Source: Lachnospiraceae bacterium
GTDB taxonomy: Bacteria; Bacillota; Clostridia; Lachnospirales; Lachnospiraceae
Assembly (NCBI GenBank): GCA_017936885.1
Contig: JAGBEO010000001.1
Span: 189,733-253,732 of the forward strand
DNA: 64,000 bases
Reading direction: 5' to 3'
The notes beneath the pieces were generated by a model that did not search any database, was not told where the DNA came from, and saw nothing but the letters and a program-made list of their open reading frames with translations. The position numbers and the translations under genes are program-made. This document shows positions 54,883 to 63,610 of the stretch, in pieces; position 1 is the first letter of the stretch; each line of letters starts with the position of its first letter.

Positions 54883-55479
54883 CTAATCCTCTTTCCATAC
54901 ACAGCGGACAGCATAGACATAACCAAAATAATCCGACAGTTTAGTCAGATCATCCTCCAACGGGTCCATGCATACATAATCGCCATCCTCTGCTCCGACG
55001 ATCAATACAAAGTGATAATTTCCGATTCCATGCATTCTGACACGCACAATCGGATAATGCCCATCTGACAGGCATTGTGCAATATCTGCTTCTGATACGC
55101 CATCGTATACTTCAACCGAGTAACCTTCCATATCCGCAATATAAGACCACTGAATATTTCCGTCTGTATCATATATCCCATTTTCCGCAAAAACATGGTT
55201 CAGTTCTCCCGGCGTCACTTTGTCCCCGCTGCTAGATATGGCAGAAGCGATGCAGGTCACAAGGCAGCCGGATGACTTCATCGTGTAAGGTGAATCGCCT
55301 AAATGATCCGGCGCCCATTCTGCGTCATCCTGCCGATAGGAGATCACTTCTTTTGATATCACATGTTCACTGGTGGGTTTTATTTTGATTCCATTATGTA
55401 TTCTTAAGAACAGATAGCCGCCCGCCATCAAAACAATGCATACGACGATAAGCATTGCTGTTATTTTCCATTTTTTCAT
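54883..55479 (-). CDS. C39-like cysteine peptidase, membrane-anchored
   Basis: 198 residues from the ATG at 55479 (GGAG 9 nt upstream). One N-terminal membrane helix (about 6-26), then a peptidase_C39-like domain with probable catalytic Cys in KSSGCLVTCIASAISS and His in GNYHFVLIVGAEDGDYVCMD. It resembles extracellular cell-wall or bacteriocin-type peptidases. The substrate is unknown, and no ABC exporter is adjacent. Confidence 0.8.
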   Translation of the reverse strand: MKKWKITAMLIVVCIVLMAGGYLFLRIHNGIKIKPTSEHVISKEVISYRQDDAEWAPDHLGDSPYTMKSSGCLVTCIASAISSSGDKVTPGELNHVFAENGIYDTDGNIQWSYIADMEGYSVEVYDGVSEADIAQCLSDGHYPIVRVRMHGIGNYHFVLIVGAEDGDYVCMDPLEDDLTKLSDYFGYVYAVRCVWKED

Positions 55480-55768
55480 CTTACACTTCTCCGTTATGTA
55501 AAAACCTTTATATTTCTTTCCTGTCAACTTCTCCGCTATGCATCTGCTTAAGCCAACAGAAATCATTCCGTTTCGCTCATTATATCAATTTCTACCTCTT
55601 TCCTCAACTCATACAATGCATTTTCACAAATAATTTTTATCGGTTTATAATGTATACCCTATGTTCTCTTACCGCCACAGACAAAAATATCCCACTGATT
55701 TCTCAATGGGATAGTCTGAATCAATAAAAAGCATGTCCAACTTCGCCGGTTTGATCATTTTACAATTC

Positions 55769-56194
55769 TTACCTGATACTGCCTTCGCCGCCCATAAGTC
55801 TCGTCATCTCCTCGATTCGCTCAATCGGGAACGGCGGCGCTGTCAGCGGCTTCATTGCAATGGACATAAGCTTCATCGGGTTATCATCGGCTGCCACTCT
55901 GTTGGAGCTCATATCACCGCATTGTCTGCATCTGTGAATGATCGCCCACTCGCCGTTCTTCCGGACCCATACCGCAATGGCGTCCATATAACCGCCACAG
56001 TCACTTGCCCTGTCTCCCGGCTCATTGTCAACATGAAGACTGGATAAACAGTTCGGACAGTGATTCCGATGCTGGCTGCCGGCTCCTTCGGGAACAACCT
56101 CTCTTCCGCATACCTTGCAGATAAATGTCTCATTGCAGGCATGATTTTTGTAATAACCCTTTTCGTATAACTTTCTTTTATTTTCTCTATTCAA
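55769..56194 (-). CDS. RNHCP domain-containing protein
   Basis: 141 residues from a TTG at 56194, chosen because AGGAGG stands 7 nt upstream; the longer frame would overlap the previous gene. Zinc-ribbon-like FICKVCGREV and the family-naming QHRNHCPNCLSS motif, plus HRCRQCGDMSSNR later, make three CxxC pairs. Function unknown. Its ribosome site overlaps the stop of the CD3324-type gene, so the pair is cotranscribed and probably coupled. Confidence 0.85.
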   Translation of the reverse strand: MNRENKRKLYEKGYYKNHACNETFICKVCGREVVPEGAGSQHRNHCPNCLSSLHVDNEPGDRASDCGGYMDAIAVWVRKNGEWAIIHRCRQCGDMSSNRVAADDNPMKLMSIAMKPLTAPPFPIERIEEMTRLMGGEGSIR

Positions 56195-56205
56195 TTTTCT
56201 TCCTC

Positions 56206-56508
56206 CTAAAGATGATTCTTCTGATCGCAAATCTCCCCGGAGGGTTTATAATTCCTGATAATTCTCTGTACGCTTTTTTCCGTAAGGAAATATTCTTCCG
56301 CTAAAGCTTTCACGGAGATTCCTTCCTGAAATTTTGCGTACATACAAGCGTTTCGAAGTTCTAAATTCCTCTTGGTACCGGTACAGGCTCCCCACATTCT
56401 CTTATGATCTGTCTTTCTCGGAATGTAGATCATCTGTCCGTCCACATATTGCTGAACGATCGCCAGCACTTCTTCCGGAAGAACTTCTTCTGCTCTACTA
56501 TAGCTCAT
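56206..56508 (-). CDS. CD3324-family HTH protein
   Basis: 100 residues: EVLPEEVLAIVQQYVDGQMI, YIPRKTDHKRMWGACTGTKR and a C-terminal helix-turn-helix (GISVKALAEEYFLTEKSVQR). It matches the small CD3324-type proteins of clostridia, probable DNA-binding regulators. The ATG has AGGAGGG 5 nt upstream. It is the first gene of a pair with the RNHCP gene. An inverted repeat lies upstream. Confidence 0.85.
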   Translation of the reverse strand: MSYSRAEEVLPEEVLAIVQQYVDGQMIYIPRKTDHKRMWGACTGTKRNLELRNACMYAKFQEGISVKALAEEYFLTEKSVQRIIRNYKPSGEICDQKNHL

Positions 56509-56544
56509 ATCGCCCTCCTAATTGGTATTTCTCTTAGGAATGCA

Positions 56545-56579
56545 ATGGCTATAACGTTTTCTCAATTCGTGATAGCCAT
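56545..56579. promoter_or_regulatory. Inverted repeat upstream of the CD3324-type gene
   Basis: Arms atggctat (56545-56552) and atagccat (56572-56579) flank 19 bases, 37-71 bp before the start codon. It may be an operator for the HTH product or an RNA hairpin; evidence is limited to symmetry and position. Confidence 0.3.
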
Positions 56580-56794
56580 CGCGCTATCGAGCCGTGGTCT
56601 CATTTCTCTTCATGCAATTCACCATATAACCTTTCTAATCATTAATCGGCGATTATCTTATCGTCTTATCCATTTTAACAGATGACATTCCGAATGCCAA
56701 CCGCACAAACAATTTAACTCAAATTTGTTCCGGCAGTATGTTCCTGCAGATTGTTGAAAATTTTTCACTAAAATTCTGATTTGCCGATTAATCG

Positions 56795-57559
56795 TTATAA
56801 ATATTTTTCTATCGTTCCTTGATCTATCACTTTTTTGCCAAGCAATGTAATCGCCTGCTTCGGGCAACTGTTAATACATCTATAACACATCGTACACTTG
56901 TCTTGCGCCTTCGCCAAGCCATTGCTCATCGTAATATTTTCCATAGGGCACAAGCCTGCACATTTGCCGCATCCTATACACTCTTTTGTATTTATTTTCA
57001 GCTTGTCTGTGTACTTCTTGGTTTTATTTATAAAATATAAACGCTGACCAAAGAGACCTGCCATTCGGTATAATAATCCGATTCCTTCTTGCGGCGGGTT
57101 TCCTTCTTTAATATTTCCAACTGCCAAACTTATTTTAGTCTTTGCCTGCTCCACAAGCTTTATATTTTTATCTAACGGACGCTTTAAAGCTTTTACATCT
57201 GCAATGCTGTCAGGCATCTTCAAATGCAGACCGCCTATAATATCCGCACCGTACTTATGTAGCAAACGCGCCAAAATACCTGCTCCATCGCCGCTAAATA
57301 ACGCCATAGTAGCGATCACAAAAATCTTTTTTCCTTTCCATAAAGCTTTATTTTCAACAATAAAATCTCCCAATATCAGGGGAATATTGCTATACTGTAC
57401 CGGATAACAGAAAATAATTTCTCTATTTGCTTCTATTTTATATGCAATATCCTTATCTTCTATGGATACCAGTTCTGCTAAATTATCGTATTCCTGCATG
57501 AAGGTTTCCAGAGCATATCTGGAATTTCCCGTACCGCTAAAATATATACCAATCATCAT
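56795..57559 (-). CDS. EFR1-type flavodoxin/ferredoxin fusion protein
   Basis: 254 residues. An N-terminal flavodoxin-like domain (IGIYFSGTGNSRYALETFM, IIFCYPVQYSNIPLILGDFI) is followed by two 4Fe-4S clusters: CIGCGKCAGLCP and CTMCYRCINSCP. This is the EFR1 family architecture, a small anaerobic electron-transfer protein. The partner is unknown, and it is not in an evident operon. Confidence 0.88.
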   Translation of the reverse strand: MMIGIYFSGTGNSRYALETFMQEYDNLAELVSIEDKDIAYKIEANREIIFCYPVQYSNIPLILGDFIVENKALWKGKKIFVIATMALFSGDGAGILARLLHKYGADIIGGLHLKMPDSIADVKALKRPLDKNIKLVEQAKTKISLAVGNIKEGNPPQEGIGLLYRMAGLFGQRLYFINKTKKYTDKLKINTKECIGCGKCAGLCPMENITMSNGLAKAQDKCTMCYRCINSCPKQAITLLGKKVIDQGTIEKYL

Positions 57560-57601
57560 AAACCTCTATCGCAATCAAGTCCTTGTATACAACATCCATT
57601 A

Positions 57602-58042
57602 TCAGCACCTATAAAATAAACCTACTCTTTTTAATAACAAACATCCCAGCACAAACACCGCACCGCCCATGACAACAAATCCGCCCCAGAGCAAATTCCA
57701 GTATGATGCCGTCACGTCAAACATCGCCAGAATCAAATCACGCCAGAATCGTAATCCTGTCGCAATGGCAAATAAATCGAATAACAGGTATCCGCCGCCG
57801 AATATGTAAATCCATCTCCACCAATAATTCCACCGTAAATTCGCAAAGAACGTTATCATGCCCAATACACAAAGCGCTGCCAATATTCCCATTAACAGGA
57901 AATAAAATACGCCTCTGTTTTCCATCACGCCAATCCAGAATACGGCATAAGCTTGTCTGTCTATAAGTCCCCATATTCTATGCAAGTGAAACAAACCAAA
58001 GAAAAGGAAAAAACATGGCTCAAAACTATATATTTTCTTCAT
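57602..58042 (-). CDS. Small four-helix membrane protein, unknown function
   Basis: 146 residues from the ATG at 58042 (12 codons inside the longest frame). Four predicted membrane helices and many aromatic residues (FEPCFFLFFGLFHLHRIWGL, NYWWRWIYIFGGGYLLFDLF). I recognise no family. It lies downstream of hemL by about 75 nt on the same strand. Confidence 0.65.
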   Translation of the reverse strand: MKKIYSFEPCFFLFFGLFHLHRIWGLIDRQAYAVFWIGVMENRGVFYFLLMGILAALCVLGMITFFANLRWNYWWRWIYIFGGGYLLFDLFAIATGLRFWRDLILAMFDVTASYWNLLWGGFVVMGGAVFVLGCLLLKRVGLFYRC

Positions 58043-58118
58043 TATCTTTTCACTTCCTCTGACCAATGCTTTCGCCATAAGTTAAAAGTTAAGAATCGCA
58101 GTTCAAGACTCATCCCGC

Positions 58119-59378
58119 CTACAACGTCCTGATCACATCAATCGTCCTGTCAATATCCTCATCACTGTGCACCGCCGAGACAAACATTGCCTCGAACTGG
58201 CTCGGCGCAACATAAATCCCCTGCTCCGTCATTTTCTTAAAATACTCAGCAAAAGCTTTCGTATCCGAAGTCTGCGCACTGGCGAAGTCTGTCACTCTCT
58301 TGTTTGTGAAGAAACAGCTGAGAAGCGAACCCACTCTATTCACGGAATACCCCTTGTCCTCATAAGCCTTTGCAAGGCGCTCTCCGTTTGCATCGATTTT
58401 CTTATAATATTCCGGATGCTCCCTCAATATCATCAATGTCTCTATTCCTGCCGCAGTCGCCACCGGATTTCCGGATAGTGTTCCCGCCTGATAAACTGCG
58501 CCAAGGGGCGCAACCACTTCCATGATATCGCGTCTTCCTCCGTAGGCTGCCAAAGGCATTCCGCCGCCTACGATCTTGCCAAGGGTCACAAGGTCCGGCT
58601 CTACGCCATAGTATTCGCCCGCTCCGCCATAGGCGATCCGAAAACCGGTGATCACCTCATCAAAGATCAACAGCGCATCATATTTCTTCGTAATCTCCCT
58701 GAGCCCTTCTAAGAAACCTTCTTCCGGCGGCACCACACCCATATTGGCTGCCACAGGCTCCACTACGATCGCTGCGATCTCTTCGCCGCACGTTTCAAAA
58801 AGGGCTTCCACCGAGGAAAGGCTGTTATAATCGGCAAGCAGAGTATTTTCCGCATAACCCGCAGGTACGCCTGCACTGTCGGGAATGCTTTCTGTCAAAA
58901 GTCCGCTTCCCGCCTTGACAAGAAGCCCATCGCTGTGTCCGTGGTAGTTTCCGCGGAACTTTACGATCTTGTCTCTTCCGGTAAAACCTCTGGATACTCT
59001 GATCGCGCTCATAACTGCCTCTGTACCGCTGGACACAAGTCTTACCTTCTCAATCGCAGGCACCGCATCGATAATAAGCTTTGCAAGCTGAGACTCCCGT
59101 TCTGTGGGCGCGCCAAAAGTAAGACCATCTTCGCAGACTTTCTTCACCGCTTCAATTACTCTTGGATTTGCATGTCCTAAGATCAATGGTCCCCAGGAGC
59201 AGACATAGTCAATATATTGATTATCATCTACATCGTAGATATAAGCCCCTATTCCTTTTTTGATAAAAATAGGATTCTGCCCTACGGCACGGAAGGCTCT
59301 TACCGGGCTGTTGACACCTCCCGGAATCAACGCTTTTGCTTCCTTAAAAAGTTCCACCGATTTTTCTGTCTTATTCAC
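58119..59378 (-). CDS. hemL: Glutamate-1-semialdehyde 2,1-aminomutase
   Basis: 419 residues, a class III aminotransferase fold. SVELFKEAKALIPGGVNSPV start, SGTEAVMSAIRVSRGFTGRD, FDEVITGFR, and the PLP lysine in TLGKIVGGGMP. It converts glutamate-1-semialdehyde to 5-aminolevulinate, the second step of the C5 pathway. Last gene of the tetrapyrrole operon, 74 nt after hemB. Confidence 0.96.
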   Translation of the reverse strand: MNKTEKSVELFKEAKALIPGGVNSPVRAFRAVGQNPIFIKKGIGAYIYDVDDNQYIDYVCSWGPLILGHANPRVIEAVKKVCEDGLTFGAPTERESQLAKLIIDAVPAIEKVRLVSSGTEAVMSAIRVSRGFTGRDKIVKFRGNYHGHSDGLLVKAGSGLLTESIPDSAGVPAGYAENTLLADYNSLSSVEALFETCGEEIAAIVVEPVAANMGVVPPEEGFLEGLREITKKYDALLIFDEVITGFRIAYGGAGEYYGVEPDLVTLGKIVGGGMPLAAYGGRRDIMEVVAPLGAVYQAGTLSGNPVATAAGIETLMILREHPEYYKKIDANGERLAKAYEDKGYSVNRVGSLLSCFFTNKRVTDFASAQTSDTKAFAEYFKKMTEQGIYVAPSQFEAMFVSAVHSDEDIDRTIDVIRTL

Positions 59379-59452
59379 GACTGTCTCCTTCTTACTCTAT
59401 AACCTTCAATGTATATTTCTATTTAGTCAATTGCAAAGCTCTTCACAATGTT

Positions 59453-60421
59453 TCAATCTTTCTTCTTAATCCATTCGGCAACATCAAGCGCATGATACGT
59501 AATGATCCGGTCTGCCCCGGCACGCTTCATTCCCACCATGTTCTCCATGACGATGCGTTTCTCGTCGATCCAGCCGTTGGCTGCGGCAGCCTTGACCATG
59601 GAATATTCTCCGCTGACATTATAGGCAATGATCGGCACGGACACATTTTCCCGCGCACTCTTTAAGATATCCAGATAAGCCAGCGCAGGTTTTACTATGA
59701 CCATATCCGCGCCCTCATCCAAATCGTCCAAAATCTCCCGCATGGCTTCTCTGCCGTTGGCGGGGTCCATCTGATAGGATTTCCGGTCGCCGAAATGGGG
59801 CGCTGATCCTGCCGCATCACGAAACGGCCCGTAATACCCCGATGCATATTTCGCACTGTAGCTTAAGATCGGCACATTGCAAAATCCGTTGGCATCCAAT
59901 GCCTCTCTGATCGCCCCGACTCTTCCGTCCATCATATCGGAAGGAGCCACGATATCCGCCCCTGCCTGCGCCATAGTCAACGCCATTTGCGCCAAAAGCG
60001 GCAGCGTCTCGTCATTCAATATTTCTTCCCCATGCACCAGACCACAATGCCCATGGGAAGTATACTCGCAAAGACAAACGTCTGCAATAACAAGCAAACT
60101 CGGATATTTTTCTTTAATCATTCTGATGGCACGCTGAGTAATGCCTTCGGGATCGTATGCACCACTGCCTTTTTCGTCCTTATGTGCCGGAATCCCGAAA
60201 AGCAATATCGCCGAAATCCCCGCCTCGGCTACTCTTTCCAGTTCTTCCTCCATACGGTCTAAAGAATACTGGTATATATTCGGCATAGACGGCACAGGAT
60301 TTTTCAAATTCTCTCCCTCTGCCACAAACATCGGGTAAATCAAATCCTCAACCGTTACCCTGTTTTCACGCACAAAGCTTCTCATAGCCTCACTTGTTCT
60401 CAGTCTGCGAAATCTTTTCAT
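59453..60421 (-). CDS. hemB: Delta-aminolevulinic acid dehydratase (porphobilinogen synthase)
   Basis: 322 residues from the ATG at 60421 (GGAGG 6 nt upstream). The cysteine-rich zinc site is [20 protein letters not shown], and the Schiff-base lysines are in [20 protein letters not shown] and [16 protein letters not shown]. It condenses two aminolevulinates to porphobilinogen. It follows cobA/hemD by about 45 nt. Confidence 0.97.
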   Translation of the reverse strand: MKRFRRLRTSEAMRSFVRENRVTVEDLIYPMFVAEGENLKNPVPSMPNIYQYSLDRMEEELERVAEAGISAILLFGIPAHKDEKGSGAYDPEGITQRAIRMIKEKYPSLLVIADVCLCEYTSHGHCGLVHGEEILNDETLPLLAQMALTMAQAGADIVAPSDMMDGRVGAIREALDANGFCNVPILSYSAKYASGYYGPFRDAAGSAPHFGDRKSYQMDPANGREAMREILDDLDEGADMVIVKPALAYLDILKSARENVSVPIIAYNVSGEYSMVKAAAANGWIDEKRIVMENMVGMKRAGADRIITYHALDVAEWIKKKD

Positions 60422-60466
60422 GTTCATCCTCCATTCATAATCTTTTACAGATTCCGTATTTCTGCA

Positions 60467-61921
60467 TCATAACGCATGATAATCCTGCACAATAACGTCT
60501 ACGATCGCTTCCGCCGTATGTTCCTTTGGCAGCAAAACGTTTCTGCCTTTCAGCACCTGCGCCGTTGCTCCTCCGATGCATACCACTCTGACCGAATCCG
60601 GCAAAGCATGCTCTTCCAGGTATGCCTTTGCTCCAAGCGCGCTTGCAAAAACAATGTAATCCGTCTCTTCTTTATTCTGATTTTCTATTACTTGTGAAAC
60701 CGGTTTTGTATCATATATCTTACAATCCCTGTAAGTCACTCCGCATCGGTCAAGCTCCCTATTTAAAAGTTCGGAACCATTCTGCGCGCGCAGGATTAGA
60801 AGCTTTTCCTCTGGTTCTATCGTTGCTGCAAGTTCTCTCCCCAAGGCTTCGGCTGTATAATCCTGCGGGATGAAATCGGCTTTGAATCCGTAACTTTTCA
60901 GCATCTTAGCAGTACCGCTGCCGATACAGGCAAATTTAAAATGCGCAAGCTGCCTAAGATCAATCTCCTTTTCCTGCACATAAGAAAAAAAGCATCTGAT
61001 CCCATTGGCGCTTGTAAAGACAGCCCAGTCATACTCCGCCAGATTCTCCGGTATCTGTGCATAATCCGGATAAATTTCAATTCCCGGTTTTTTCTCTACA
61101 TACGCACCTTGTTCTATCAGTAGTTTTTCAAGTTTATCCGTAAAATATCGGGTGCCCGTCACTGTTACGGAAGTGCCTTTCAACGGTTCATACATCGTAC
61201 CAGTAAGAGCAAGCCTCGCGACCTCTCCCACAAGGAAAATTGCGGGGGTCTCGGCTTTTTGTACCATTTCTGCCGTATCCTTTAAGGTGCCGTTAATTCT
61301 CTTTTCCTTTGCACGAAAGCCATTACATAAAATAGCGGCAGGCGTCATCGGGTCCTTGCCGTATTTCATCAGTTCCGCCGCAATATTCTCTGCGTTATGT
61401 AAACCCATAAAAAAAACAAGAGTTCCTTTCAATTTCGCAAGTGCTTCATAGTCCTCATGAATTTCCGATGCAGTGTGCCCTGTAATAAAAGTAACAGACT
61501 GCGCCATCCCTCTGTGCGTGACAGGAATACCGAGGTTTTCGGGCACGGCAATGGCAGAGCTGATTCCCGGTATGATACGGACGGGGATTTTCTGCTCACG
61601 CAGCGCAAGCATCTCCTCTCCGCCTCTTCCGAATACAAATCCGTCGCCGCCTTTCAGACGTACAACCGCCTTGCCTTCTCTTGCCTTCTTTGCTAAAATC
61701 TCATTGATTGTTTCCTGTTTTTCGCTGTGATTTTCGAAGCGCTTCCCTACATAGATCAGTTCACAGTTTTCCTTTATCTCAAGGAGAAGGTCTGTATCGA
61801 TCAGGTCATCATAGACAACCACATCCGCATTTTGCAAAATCGTCAGCCCTTTCGTGCTGATCAGACCCTTTCCGCAGCCTGCGCCAAGCAGGGTTACGCT
61901 TCCTGTTATGTTTTCTTTCAT
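60467..61921 (-). CDS. cobA-hemD: Fused uroporphyrinogen-III C-methyltransferase and uroporphyrinogen-III synthase
   Basis: 484 residues. The N-terminal half (about 1-240) is SUMT/CobA: VTLLGAGCGKGLISTKGLTI, VRLKGGDGFVFGRGGEE, IPGISSAIAVPENLGIPVTH. The C-terminal half (about 245-484) is HemD-like (VTGTRYFTDKLEKLLIEQGA, WAVFTSANGIRCFF, CIGSGTAKMLKSYG). The fusion closes uroporphyrinogen III and methylates it at C2 and C7 to precorrin-2, diverting flux to sirohaem and cobalamin. The fusion is common in clostridia. Confidence 0.95.
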   Translation of the reverse strand: MKENITGSVTLLGAGCGKGLISTKGLTILQNADVVVYDDLIDTDLLLEIKENCELIYVGKRFENHSEKQETINEILAKKAREGKAVVRLKGGDGFVFGRGGEEMLALREQKIPVRIIPGISSAIAVPENLGIPVTHRGMAQSVTFITGHTASEIHEDYEALAKLKGTLVFFMGLHNAENIAAELMKYGKDPMTPAAILCNGFRAKEKRINGTLKDTAEMVQKAETPAIFLVGEVARLALTGTMYEPLKGTSVTVTGTRYFTDKLEKLLIEQGAYVEKKPGIEIYPDYAQIPENLAEYDWAVFTSANGIRCFFSYVQEKEIDLRQLAHFKFACIGSGTAKMLKSYGFKADFIPQDYTAEALGRELAATIEPEEKLLILRAQNGSELLNRELDRCGVTYRDCKIYDTKPVSQVIENQNKEETDYIVFASALGAKAYLEEHALPDSVRVVCIGGATAQVLKGRNVLLPKEHTAEAIVDVIVQDYHAL

Positions 61922-62061
61922 TTTTCTCCATTCCAGTATAATTTATTGTTGAGTTTGCGGACATTTCCCGAAAATCACAAACTAACAGTCACCAACTTCC
62001 AACAAATCTGCTGGCGAAATCAACATAGCAATATGATCTTCTTATCATGATACATACCAAA

Positions 62062-62916
62062 TCATATCAATTCTTTCCTAATTTCTTCTATCAACCGTTC
62101 TGCATCCTTCAACTTCCCGCTACAGGAATATCTCTTCCCATGATACATAGACATAAGACGCACTTCATCGCCTAACACCTCGGCATGCACCCCTACCGCC
62201 ATAGAACAGTCCGCCTGTAGACCACAGAAAATCCTTCTCTCAAGTTCGAACCGCATTCTCGCCTCAGGGTCCGATATCTGCTGCAGCAAAGAGACTACCT
62301 CTTCATCCGCACTGCGGCACTCTACTGCCAGGATTCCCTGACAGGCAGCCGGGATAAATTCCTCTGCTTCAAACACCCGAAGTTCCAAATCTTCCATAGA
62401 GATGCCGAGCCGGTCAATCCCTGCCTTGGCAAGAACGATCGCATCATACTCACTCTCCATAAGCTTTCTGATCCTTGTATCGATATTTCCGCGAATATCC
62501 TTAAAATCTGCGTCCGGATAGAACTTCCTGCACGCCTCGATCCTTCTGGGACTTCCGGTGCCGATAACCGGCTTCCCAGGCAGTTCCCTGTTTTTACAAA
62601 AAATCAGGCAATCCCTTGCATCTGCCGCCTTCGGGTTTGCCGCGATAGTCATTCCCTTCATAAGCACATAGGGCAGATCCTTGCCACTGTGAACCGCCAG
62701 ATCCGCCTGCCCGCTTTGCAGCTGTAGCTCTATTTCCTTCACAAAAAGCCCCTTGCCCCCGATCTCTCTAAGCGGCGAGGTTCTGTCCCGGTCTCCTCTT
62801 GTCTTAACGATCTTCTGTTCCACCGTTACGCCAAGCTTTTCAAGCTGCGCCTGCACCGCATCTGCCTGTGCGAGTGCAAGCCTGCTGCCTCGGGTTGCCA
62901 GTATCAGCTTTCTCAT
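62062..62916 (-). CDS. hemC: Hydroxymethylbilane synthase (porphobilinogen deaminase)
   Basis: 284 residues from the ATG at 62916 (GGAGG 5 nt upstream). KLILATRGSRLALAQADAVQ, KTRGDRDRTSPLREIGGKGL with the active-site acidic/basic cluster, IGTGSPRRIEACRKFYP, and LQADCSMAVGVHAEV with the cofactor-binding cysteine. It is somewhat shorter than the usual 295-315. It polymerises four porphobilinogens into hydroxymethylbilane. Confidence 0.95.
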   Translation of the reverse strand: MRKLILATRGSRLALAQADAVQAQLEKLGVTVEQKIVKTRGDRDRTSPLREIGGKGLFVKEIELQLQSGQADLAVHSGKDLPYVLMKGMTIAANPKAADARDCLIFCKNRELPGKPVIGTGSPRRIEACRKFYPDADFKDIRGNIDTRIRKLMESEYDAIVLAKAGIDRLGISMEDLELRVFEAEEFIPAACQGILAVECRSADEEVVSLLQQISDPEARMRFELERRIFCGLQADCSMAVGVHAEVLGDEVRLMSMYHGKRYSCSGKLKDAERLIEEIRKELI

Positions 62917-63010
62917 AATTTCCTCCATTTATGAACATTTCACACACAAGAAAACAAACAAAATCCTAAATTCCGTTGTTGCATCAATACCATCCTATGA
63001 TTATCGTCTC

Positions 63011-63610
63011 TTATTCCTGCGCTTCTTTTATCATTTCAAGCAATTCCTCATCTGTTACTCTGTTTTCCGTCTCAAGCATCCTCTCTAAGAGTTGTTTATA
63101 CAAGTTTCCACGCGTTCTCTGTTCTATAATATATTCCGGCACAATTCCTCTCAACTTCTCCATGCGGTCTAAAATATCCTCGATATGTTCCGGCAAAGCC
63201 GCCTCTATCTCCCGTCTCAACTTTTGTGCATAAGCGGGACTTTTTCCTGCTGTTGTGATACTGACCGTGAGATCGCCGCGTTTCACAATACTTGGGAAAA
63301 TAAAACTGCAAAGATTCCTGTCATCTACCACATTTACCGGGATGCCCTGCTTTTGACAAAGCGCTGCAATATGACTGTTCAACTGCCTGTCGGGTGTCGC
63401 CACAATACAAATATCCCCCAACGCAAGGTCGCTGTCTTCAAATGCCTTCTGCCGCACATCCGCATCCCTGATATCCGTTTCCTTCGCAACGACTATGATC
63501 TTATCTGTAAAAAGCCTGAGCCTTCCTATTTTCTCCTTTGCGACTTTTCCGCCTCCGATCACAAGAAAAGTCTTACCCTCAATATCCTCATAAAACGGAA
63601 AAAGTGTCAT
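63011..63610 (-). CDS. Precorrin-2 dehydrogenase / sirohydrochlorin ferrochelatase-like (SirC/CysG N-domain)
   Basis: 199 residues. NAD-binding GKTFLVIGGGKVAKEKIGRL at the N-terminus, ATPDRQLNSHIAALCQK, VVDDRNLCSFIFPSIVKRGD and AGKSPAYAQKLRREIE. It oxidises precorrin-2 to sirohydrochlorin; some members also insert iron. It overlaps hemA by 4 nt and precedes hemC. Confidence 0.93.
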   Translation of the reverse strand: MTLFPFYEDIEGKTFLVIGGGKVAKEKIGRLRLFTDKIIVVAKETDIRDADVRQKAFEDSDLALGDICIVATPDRQLNSHIAALCQKQGIPVNVVDDRNLCSFIFPSIVKRGDLTVSITTAGKSPAYAQKLRREIEAALPEHIEDILDRMEKLRGIVPEYIIEQRTRGNLYKQLLERMLETENRVTDEELLEMIKEAQE

